This document shows, one piece after another, positions 50,754-58,903 of a stretch of 64,000 nucleotides of DNA. The notes below the pieces were generated by a model. The model was not told the origin of the DNA and made no database searches. It saw only the letters and a list, made by a program, of their open reading frames with translations. The translations under genes were made by a program, and so were the position numbers. How positions within the stretch are numbered: the first letter of the stretch is position 1; each line of letters opens with the position of its first letter. Source of the DNA: Fidelibacterota bacterium (GTDB lineage Bacteria > Fidelibacterota > UBA8477 > JABMPR01); contig JAERTJ010000142.1 in the NCBI GenBank assembly GCA_016844945.1, positions 62,001-126,000 on the forward strand, in the 5' to 3' direction.

Positions 50754-53516
50754 ATGAATAAACACAAATCGATAATTTTTACTCTAACCATAATGGTTGG
50801 GACTTCATCCATGGTCGCCCAAACATCCTCTAGTATTCAGAACAATTCCACATTCGCGGGTAGGGAAGTCCATGAGGAAGATTCTTTAGCCCTGGTTGCA
50901 CTCTACAATGCCACAAATGGAAGTGACTGGGACATCCCCTGGATGTTGGACCTACCGATTTCAACCTGGTATGGTGTGGGAATAGATGATTCAGTTATTG
51001 TCTCGCTTGACTTAAGTGAAAACCATTTAGTTGGTCACATCCCTCTGGAGCTCTGCAGCCTTGAGTCTTTGACCTCTCTCAATCTGAGTGCTAACAATCT
51101 GAGTGGTGGTCTTCCTGAGGAGATTTCTAGTCTTGTCAATTTAAGCATCTTGAATCTCAATTATTGTTCACTGGGTGGCGTTATACCGAGCACTCTTTGG
51201 AATTTAACATCGATACGGCGAATATATCTGTCCTCCAACAACCTCAAGGGTACTCTGCCTCCTGAAGTTGCCAACAATTGGAACATTCAAACACTTGATT
51301 TAAGCTACAATAGACTCTCTGGGGTTCTCCCCCGTGAAATTGGAAATATCATAGCGCTTTATAATTTGGATCTTAGGGGAAATCTATTTTCAGGTCACAT
51401 ACCCCCTGAAATTGGCAATTTGCCCAATTTGAATACTTTAGAACTCAGTATGAATCCCTTTTCTGGTGACATTCCATCAGAGATAGGAAACCTGATTCGT
51501 CTCCGCACGCTGGAAATTCATACGACAAATCTTGATGGCGTCATTCCTCCAGAACTGGGAGCATTAACAAACCTGACCAAGCTAGCCCTTGTGGAAAATA
51601 ATCTAACTGGGGTTATCCCGGCTGAATTGGGACAACTAATAAACCTGGAAATACTTAAGCTTGATCGAAACCAACTCACGGGACCGATACCGCCTGAGCT
51701 CTGCAATTTGACAAACCTGACATATCTCAACCTTCAGCTTAATCATCTCTCTGGTTCAATACCTAATGATATTGGAAACCTCAATAAGTTGACCAAACTC
51801 CAGCTTCGGTCAAATGAACTTACTGGCAATATTCCTCCTGGAATGGGTGAACTAAAAGAGTTGTTTAGACTTGAACTTGGATACAATCAGCTCTCTGGAG
51901 CAATACCCCCAGAATTAGGTCGACTTTCTAACATACGCTATCTATCAATGGAGCACAATCAGCTCTCTGGATCCATCCCTCCTGAGATAGCACAGTTAAA
52001 ATTATTGACTCGGTTAGAGCTCAGTTCAAACCAGCTAAGTGGTGATATTCCTGCAGTAATCGTAACAATGCCGCGCTTAAACAGGCTGTTTCTCTCCGAC
52101 AACCGGTTTCAATCGATACCACCTGAAATAGGGCGGCGAACCGGATTGTTGTGGCTCTCTCTGGATCATAATCAAATTGAGGTTATCCCACCCGAACTTT
52201 GGAGACTAAGCCGTCTCTACGGCGTTGACCTTTCCTACAATCAAATTCATGAGATTAATCTACCAGAGCAACTACCAAACATGGAAAATTTAAATTGTTT
52301 AGATCTTAGTCACAACAATCTGTCTGGTGAGCTTCCATCGCGTTTTGAGAATTTTAACCCAGGCATTTTAATCAAGTTGAACTCAAACAACTTTAGCGGT
52401 GAAATCCCCACCACTTTCAGTCATTTGCGTATGGATTTGGATAGCAATGCTTTGTGCCAACCCTACCCTGAAGCTCAGTGGATTGAACTTGGATATCAGG
52501 ACCAATCGATTTGCCCGCCCATCAGAGTTTCAGAAAGTGATTCTCTCGCGCTGGTAGAGTTGTTTGAATCAACAGACGGACCCGAGTGGATTGACTCCTG
52601 GGATTTGGCCCAACCTGTTTCACAGTGGCATGGGGTTACAATTCGCAACGGGGTTGTAAAGTCCATTAACTTAGCGTTTAACAACTTGAGTGGTCGTATA
52701 CCATCTGCGCTAGGTAGGATGACAGCCCTTACAAATATTGACCTTAGCATGAACCTGCTTGTTGATGATATCCCTGCGTCTATAGGCGACCTCACTCATC
52801 TTAAGTTTCTTAATCTCAGAGAAAACCAATTGACGGGGAGTTTACCGCTTGAGCTCGGCTTGCTGGACAGTCTCAATAGTTTGGATCTGGCGTATAACCA
52901 ATTACAGGGAAGTATCCCTGTAACGCTTGCAGACATGTCTCAATTGGAGCTCCTATGGTTAAACAACAACCAGCTAAATGGTTCAATTCCTGAAGAAATA
53001 GGCAGCCTATCCAAGCTTCGTATTTTATGGTTAGACAACAATGAACTGTCCGGGGTTATTCCCTTCACACTTTGTGATCTTTTTGATAATTGGGTTTATT
53101 TTGAATGGAGTTTTTTCAGCAACAATCTATGTCCTCCATATCCACCATGCTTTGACCAGTGGTCTGAGTATTATTTAGCTGATCAAGACACTTCCACGTG
53201 TAATCCCACTGAAACAATCGACGTCCAGGTTCTCCCTGTTGAAGTTCATTTATTCTCTGCATATCCTAATCCTTTCAACCCAACGACCAGAATCAGCTTT
53301 GTATTGCCAGAACCCGCTCACACAAGCCTCACTATCTTTGATGTTCTGGGCAGAAAAGTCATCGAGCTAACCAACGCCTTTCAGAGCGAAGGGTTTTATG
53401 ATGTTTTGTGGAATGGTTATGATCAATACGGGAATCAGGTAGACGGAGGTGTTTACTTTGCACGCCTGGAAACCGACACGTATAAACAGACAATCAAGAT
53501 GGTATATTTGAAATAG
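50754..53516 (+). CDS. Secreted plant-type leucine-rich-repeat protein, two LRR modules, with C-terminal sorting-like domain
   Basis: Many LxxLxLxxNxLSGxIPxE repeats; duplicated cap (DSLALVALYNATNGSDWD... and DSLALVELFESTDGPEWI...); C-terminus SAYPNPFNPTTRISFVLPE...YKQTIKMVYLK. Confidence 0.9.
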   Translation: MNKHKSIIFTLTIMVGTSSMVAQTSSSIQNNSTFAGREVHEEDSLALVALYNATNGSDWDIPWMLDLPISTWYGVGIDDSVIVSLDLSENHLVGHIPLELCSLESLTSLNLSANNLSGGLPEEISSLVNLSILNLNYCSLGGVIPSTLWNLTSIRRIYLSSNNLKGTLPPEVANNWNIQTLDLSYNRLSGVLPREIGNIIALYNLDLRGNLFSGHIPPEIGNLPNLNTLELSMNPFSGDIPSEIGNLIRLRTLEIHTTNLDGVIPPELGALTNLTKLALVENNLTGVIPAELGQLINLEILKLDRNQLTGPIPPELCNLTNLTYLNLQLNHLSGSIPNDIGNLNKLTKLQLRSNELTGNIPPGMGELKELFRLELGYNQLSGAIPPELGRLSNIRYLSMEHNQLSGSIPPEIAQLKLLTRLELSSNQLSGDIPAVIVTMPRLNRLFLSDNRFQSIPPEIGRRTGLLWLSLDHNQIEVIPPELWRLSRLYGVDLSYNQIHEINLPEQLPNMENLNCLDLSHNNLSGELPSRFENFNPGILIKLNSNNFSGEIPTTFSHLRMDLDSNALCQPYPEAQWIELGYQDQSICPPIRVSESDSLALVELFESTDGPEWIDSWDLAQPVSQWHGVTIRNGVVKSINLAFNNLSGRIPSALGRMTALTNIDLSMNLLVDDIPASIGDLTHLKFLNLRENQLTGSLPLELGLLDSLNSLDLAYNQLQGSIPVTLADMSQLELLWLNNNQLNGSIPEEIGSLSKLRILWLDNNELSGVIPFTLCDLFDNWVYFEWSFFSNNLCPPYPPCFDQWSEYYLADQDTSTCNPTETIDVQVLPVEVHLFSAYPNPFNPTTRISFVLPEPAHTSLTIFDVLGRKVIELTNAFQSEGFYDVLWNGYDQYGNQVDGGVYFARLETDTYKQTIKMVYLK

Positions 53517-53576
53517 GACAATCACCCCTCTAATGAATGCTGTGGTATACCCGGCATTATTCATTAATCTGCCACC

Positions 53577-54383
53577 ATGGAAACCCTGGACCAAACCTTT
53601 CTCATAAAACTCGCCTTGAGCTTTCTAGTAGGATCCATCTGGATCACTTCTGTGACAGTCATTGCCGAACGCTTTGGCAGCAAAATTGGCGGGTTTATTG
53701 GCGGACTGCCATCTACCATTGTGGTGGCGTTAATTTTCATCGGATTAACACAGTCTAACATCGCAGCCTCGAGAGCTGCGGTGATGATTCCCCTTGTGAT
53801 GGGGGTTAATGGGTTCTTCATCCTTATTTATCTGGCAACGGTTCACCGGGGTTTGATTAAAGCCATCCTGGGTGCTCTGTTCTTTTGGGGTATCATGATC
53901 TGGTTTGTGATTCAGTTGGATCTAGAAGGGTTCTGGATATCCTTCACTGTATGGCTGTCAGCGCTAATTTTTTGTGTCTATATCACAGAGCGTGTCATGA
54001 ATATTGCCCACAAAGGTGGTATCCGTGTTCCATACACTATGCAGCAGATCGTTACCAGGGGTATTATCAGTGGTCTTATCATTTCCACGGCTGTTTTGAT
54101 CACCAAGCTGGCTGGACCCATGGTCGGCGGTATCTTCTCCAACTTCCCTGTGATTTTTATGTCAACACTATATATCACTCACCGTACCGGGGGTAGAGAA
54201 TTTTCCCGGGCAGTAGCCAAAACCCTTATGCTCAGCGCCATGATCAATGTGGGGGTCTATTCATTTACCGCCCATTTTGCCTATCAACATCTGGGTCTGG
54301 TCTGGGGCACATCAATAGCTATCACTGTCTCCATCATATCAGCATCTATCACCTATCGCGTTATTCGCAAGTTGACCCAATAG
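53577..54383 (+). CDS. Multi-pass membrane protein with possible internal duplication
   Basis: 268 aa; GSKIGGFIGGLPSTIVVALIF in the first half, GPMVGGIFSNFPVIFMSTLYI in the second half. Confidence 0.65.
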   Translation: METLDQTFLIKLALSFLVGSIWITSVTVIAERFGSKIGGFIGGLPSTIVVALIFIGLTQSNIAASRAAVMIPLVMGVNGFFILIYLATVHRGLIKAILGALFFWGIMIWFVIQLDLEGFWISFTVWLSALIFCVYITERVMNIAHKGGIRVPYTMQQIVTRGIISGLIISTAVLITKLAGPMVGGIFSNFPVIFMSTLYITHRTGGREFSRAVAKTLMLSAMINVGVYSFTAHFAYQHLGLVWGTSIAITVSIISASITYRVIRKLTQ

Positions 54384-54494
54384 TCTAAGTAATTCGTAGG
54401 GTTCGTTTTTTTTGTTGTGAAAAAGAGGGATAGCCTGTCTGCGCCTGTCCGCCGTACTTGAGGAAATCGGACTTAGCCGCTTCGGCATAGGCAG

Positions 54495-54553
54495 GCTTCG
54501 TTGCTACACTCCTCCAGTCTACGCTCTGGTAGCTTCGACCTGACAGGCGCAAA
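54495..54553 (-). repeat. Dispersed intergenic repeat copy B' (inverted partner of 47275-47333)
   Basis: Reverse complement reads TTTGCGCCTGTCAGGTCGAAGCTACCAGAGCGTAGACTGGAGGAGTGTAGCAACGAAGC. Confidence 0.8.
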
Positions 54554-54702
54554 TACGGGGGTGGATTATAATGAATCCTTCGATAAGTTTTCGCGAGTGA
54601 GGTACGAACGAAGTGATCCCCTTAATCGTGGCTAGATTTAGGAGATTGCCGCGTCGCTGCGCTTCTCGCAATGACAACTCTCAGGGGGTATTACCGTTCC
54701 TC

Positions 54703-54742
54703 GTCACCCCGAGCACTTCATCTCCAATCAGTATAAATTCCG
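54703..54742 (-). repeat. Dispersed intergenic repeat copy A' (inverted partner of 46334-46373)
   Basis: Reverse complement reads cggaatttatactgattggagatgaagtgctcggggtgacg. Confidence 0.7.
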
Positions 54743-54895
54743 GGGGGGGCGTATTCTTGATCAGACACAAATTCATTTCCCTCGACTCCGCTCGGGATGA
54801 CACTTTAGATTCATTTCTCTACAATGACGGTTTTCTATTCGCGAACTCGTAAAATTCGTTGTAAAAAATGTCTTCGTCTGAACTAGATTCAAGGC

Positions 54896-55942
54896 ATGGC
54901 GAAAATTGTACATGTCGGGTTTAATCGTGTTCAGCGTATCCTGCTGACCCTGGCTGCTTTTGTTGTGGTGGTTGCAGGTATGCGGGCTGCTCAAGACATT
55001 CTGATTCCTTTTCTGCTTTCATTGTTTATCGCCATCATCGTGACCCCCCTCTTAAGATGGCTTCGATCCAGGGGCATTCCGGCAGGGCTGGCAATCATTC
55101 TGATTATCCTTATGATTCTTCTGGCAGGATTTCTAATTGCTGTCCTGGTGGGATCATCTCTTACCGACTTTTCGAATAATATTCCAGTCTATCAACGGGG
55201 ACTACAGGGCAGGATTGATAGTTTTCTTCAGTTCTTTGAAGAGCGTGGTCTTAAGATCGTAGATAAGACCTTTATGGAGTTCATCGATCCCGGTGCTGCC
55301 ATGCGCCTTACTTCGCGCCTGTTAACAGGACTGGGTAATATGCTTGGAGATACTTTCCTTATCCTTTTAGTGGTCGTTTTCATGCTCCTGGAAGCAGCAA
55401 ACTTTGGCGCAAAAATGGAAGTTGCCATGCATCAGGATTCTCCTGAAATAGACCGATCCAGTATTTTTCTGGATAACATCAACCGTTATATGGTGATAAA
55501 AACCTGGACCAGTCTTGGAACCGGCCTGGTTGCCACGATCTGGCTTACCATCTGGGGGGTTGATTATGCCATCTTGTGGGGCTTGCTCACCTTTTTATTT
55601 AATTATATCCCCAATATTGGCTCCATCATGGCTGCCGTACCGCCTGTTTTACTTGCATTGATTACGGTTGGTCCCTGGACAGCAGTTGCTATCGCGCTTG
55701 GTTATCTTACCATTAATATGAGTATCGGTAGTTTTCTAGAACCCCGTTTAATGGGCAAGGGGCTTGGTCTCTCTACGCTGGTTGTCTTTCTTTCCTTGTT
55801 ATTCTGGGGATGGGTATTGGGACCTGTGGGAATGATCCTGTCTGTACCTTTGACCATGAGCATGAAAATCGCACTCTCCAGTTTTGACGAAACACAGTGG
55901 CTCAGCACCCTGCTTGGTAACACCCGCGCACAAGAAGTTTAA
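54896..55942 (+). CDS. AI-2E/PerM-family transporter
   Basis: AAQDILIPFLLSLFIAIIVTPLLRWLRSRGIPAGLAIILII; LTFLFNYIPNIGSIMAAVPPVLLAL. Confidence 0.92.
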   Translation: MAKIVHVGFNRVQRILLTLAAFVVVVAGMRAAQDILIPFLLSLFIAIIVTPLLRWLRSRGIPAGLAIILIILMILLAGFLIAVLVGSSLTDFSNNIPVYQRGLQGRIDSFLQFFEERGLKIVDKTFMEFIDPGAAMRLTSRLLTGLGNMLGDTFLILLVVVFMLLEAANFGAKMEVAMHQDSPEIDRSSIFLDNINRYMVIKTWTSLGTGLVATIWLTIWGVDYAILWGLLTFLFNYIPNIGSIMAAVPPVLLALITVGPWTAVAIALGYLTINMSIGSFLEPRLMGKGLGLSTLVVFLSLLFWGWVLGPVGMILSVPLTMSMKIALSSFDETQWLSTLLGNTRAQEV

Positions 55943-56088
55943 ACCTTAATTACCTCCCTCTACAGTCATTTTGATCCCCAACAAAGTGAGGGAAGGAATC
56001 TTGATCCTTTGTCCTGTTTGTGATGGCTGTAAGGACCAAGATCCTTCACTATGTTCAGGATGACTCTGGGTAGTGTGGGGTCTGAGAA

Positions 56089-56844
56089 TTATCCGTAAAG
56101 CTGACGTAGGACTTTGAGGGATCGCATGTGTCGGGTGGGTTCAATATGGTAGAAGGTATAGTTCCAGAGAAAGTCCCAGAGACCCCGTCTATCTGACGAG
56201 TTGAGGTCAGGTCGTTCATCACTGGCCCAGGGTTCTGCCAGAAGATACTGAATCGTTTTAATCACCTCTCCAGATATTCTCACGGTATGCTGGGTCGCTT
56301 CATGACATTTGATACATTCTGGATGTGGATGGTGTCCCCCCAGGAAGCCTTCGTGCACCAGGGGCTCCTGACAGCTCGAGCAATGACCCACATGGGGTCT
56401 GAACCCCAACTCTCGCAAAAGGTGTACATGAAAAAACCAATAAGCTTCTGCGGAAGACACATGTTTGTTGCTCAGGCGAGCCAGGGTATCAACCAATAGC
56501 TGGAATAGCCTGGGGTGGGTTTCCTCATCTTCAACGGTACGATCCAAAAGCTCTACCACAACCTGAGCGAGTGTCAGGCGGTCAAAATCCTCTTCCAGCC
56601 CAAAAAATCCATCAATTAGCTCACCAGATTTAAACATTTGTAGCTCAGATGTCGCTTTTGCATAATAAATCACCTGGATGTGCCGTGTGGGTTGAAACAA
56701 GCCCATTGACTTACTCTTGGGTGAGCGTACTCCTTTGGCAATCAGCTTTAAACGACCGACCTCACGGGAATAGAGCGTAATGATCTTACTGGTATCCCCA
56801 TGATTCAAGGTTTTGAGGACCACGGCTTCGGCTTTTTCTATCAT
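56089..56844 (-). CDS. recO: DNA repair protein RecO
   Basis: MIEKAEAVVLKTLNHGDTSKIITLYSREVGRLKLIAKGVRSPKS; zinc-type cysteines CSSCQEPL...CIKC. Confidence 0.93.
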   Translation of the reverse strand: MIEKAEAVVLKTLNHGDTSKIITLYSREVGRLKLIAKGVRSPKSKSMGLFQPTRHIQVIYYAKATSELQMFKSGELIDGFFGLEEDFDRLTLAQVVVELLDRTVEDEETHPRLFQLLVDTLARLSNKHVSSAEAYWFFHVHLLRELGFRPHVGHCSSCQEPLVHEGFLGGHHPHPECIKCHEATQHTVRISGEVIKTIQYLLAEPWASDERPDLNSSDRRGLWDFLWNYTFYHIEPTRHMRSLKVLRQLYG

Positions 56845-56963
56845 AAGTAAATATATGCTTTTTTTAACAAGTAACGGTACGAATACAACGAAAAGAGAGC
56901 GAGTTTTTAGTATTGCTGCACTACGTGCTATCTATTGATTTCGTTGTTGATCATTTATGGTTT

Positions 56964-58190
56964 TTACACGTCACAATTAAGTCGTCGAACAAAGAATAGT
57001 GCGGACAACATGGCTATTGATCCTAAAACAAAAACAGGCGTATATCCCAACCAGGCAATGACAAACCCGGAGGTTAGTGGAAAGAGCGCAATAGTCAAAT
57101 TAAAGGCACCATTAATTCCTGAGTAGAGCGCTCGATTATCATTCTCAGAAATCTCAAGCAAGACACCATCCACAGAAATTTTCTGAGCACTCATAGCCAC
57201 CCCAGAGAGAAAAAAGATAACCTGGAAAATAGCATAAGTAGCGACACCTGATAACACGAGCGCTAACAAAGGCAGGCTGGCTCCAATAATGATCCAGGTG
57301 ACCATCACCCCCTTAAAAGAGTAGCGTCTAACAATCTGTGACCACAGGACGTTGGATAGAATCATGCCAGTAATACCGATGAGTAAAAAATTCCCAATAT
57401 CCTCTGCGCCCAACGAATAGGTGTCTTTCGCCAGCACCACATAAAAGGGCATGAGGGTGGTGGCAAAACCGGTAAGGTTGTTGACGAGGATGAAATTCCT
57501 CAGGTTGGCATCTTCGCGTAAATAGCCCGGTATAAATTTGAATATTTCCACAACCGAACTGCTTTCATAACGACTGGTAACAGGCTTTTCCCGCAAAGCG
57601 ATAAAACCAAATGAAGCCAGGAAAAGAGAGAGGGCTGCAGCTATAAACAGAATCTCATAATTCATGGGGTAGGCAAATCGCTTCAATAGCTCCCGAGCAA
57701 TAATGGCTGAAACCAGTACACCCACACTGGAGAGTAACTGTCGCAGTACAAAAAATTTCTTACGCTGATCCCCGGCGATACTTTTTCCCAAAATATCCGT
57801 ATATGAAACACCTGCGAAAGCACCTGATGTTGTAAAAATAAGCATCCAGCCATACACCAGAAAAATCATATACATCGGATCGATTCTGGTAATCTGGGAA
57901 AGGGTCCAGGCAACACCTGACAGCGCAAAAACCCTGAGATAAATCCCCAGGAGTAAAAATGGCTTTTTACGAGACTTGGGTGTAAGGAAACCGGCAAATA
58001 GAAGCTGGGTCAACATGGGTGCGCCAATCATGATGGCCGTGAGAATACCTATGTGTATCTGGCTTCCACCAACTTCCAATATCAAACCAGGAAGTACGGT
58101 GTTTACCTCTGTGAAGGTAACGGTAAAGCCCAGCCAGGATGCATGCCAGACAAAGGCTTTAAAGTTGTGGCGACTGTTATCATGGCTCAT
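56964..58190 (-). CDS. MFS transporter
   Basis: 408 aa, 12-TM-like hydrophobic pattern. Confidence 0.85.
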   Translation of the reverse strand: MSHDNSRHNFKAFVWHASWLGFTVTFTEVNTVLPGLILEVGGSQIHIGILTAIMIGAPMLTQLLFAGFLTPKSRKKPFLLLGIYLRVFALSGVAWTLSQITRIDPMYMIFLVYGWMLIFTTSGAFAGVSYTDILGKSIAGDQRKKFFVLRQLLSSVGVLVSAIIARELLKRFAYPMNYEILFIAAALSLFLASFGFIALREKPVTSRYESSSVVEIFKFIPGYLREDANLRNFILVNNLTGFATTLMPFYVVLAKDTYSLGAEDIGNFLLIGITGMILSNVLWSQIVRRYSFKGVMVTWIIIGASLPLLALVLSGVATYAIFQVIFFLSGVAMSAQKISVDGVLLEISENDNRALYSGINGAFNLTIALFPLTSGFVIAWLGYTPVFVLGSIAMLSALFFVRRLNCDV

Positions 58191-58238
58191 GAGTTGCTCA
58201 CAAAAATTTCAGGTGACAAACATTTTCCCTGGGAAAGA

Positions 58239-58697
58239 TTATAAATTCAGCTTCAAGTCATCAATGGCCTGAATGGCTTCTTTGCCAAGCACTTTGATGT
58301 CATTTTCAATTTCATCTCCCTCAAGATCATCAAGTGAAAACCACCGAAGCTCGATGGACTCACCTGAATCAGGAGTCACTTCAGGTGAATCAGCCGAGGC
58401 AAAATAAATCATGTCAATATGTTGATGGTAAGGGTTGATGTTTTCCAATAGCAAATGGCGGGGTCCAGGAATTTCCTGGGCATTTTCAGAATGGATTGTC
58501 GGCATGTCATGGATGAGATCGACATCCAGACCTGTTTCTTCTTTCACTTCGCGAAGTGCAGCAATGTGAGGCAATTCATCCCGATCAATATGACCACCTG
58601 GGGGAAGCCACATTTTGAGGCTACGGTGGAGGTGTAACAGGGTTTTCCCTTGATGAACAACAAATGTGGTGGCGGTAAAGTGACGAGTAATTTCCAT
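58239..58697 (-). CDS. NUDIX hydrolase
   Basis: Nudix box GGHIDRDELPHIAALREVKEETGLDVD. Confidence 0.93.
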   Translation of the reverse strand: MEITRHFTATTFVVHQGKTLLHLHRSLKMWLPPGGHIDRDELPHIAALREVKEETGLDVDLIHDMPTIHSENAQEIPGPRHLLLENINPYHQHIDMIYFASADSPEVTPDSGESIELRWFSLDDLEGDEIENDIKVLGKEAIQAIDDLKLNL

Positions 58698-58903
58698 GTG
58701 GGCTCCTGTGTTTATGCTTTTCCCTGGTGTTAAAATGGACTGGAGTCACATGGTTTCCAAGACTCTTCCCCTATTCATTTTAGTGTTGGGGGAAGACCAT
58801 CTTTGATATAGACTTATGGGCTTGAGTAAATTGTTCTATATGACCATATTCTCTTGCTTGTTTTGACACCATAATATCAATTAAAACCATGTGTTAGAGG
58901 ACT

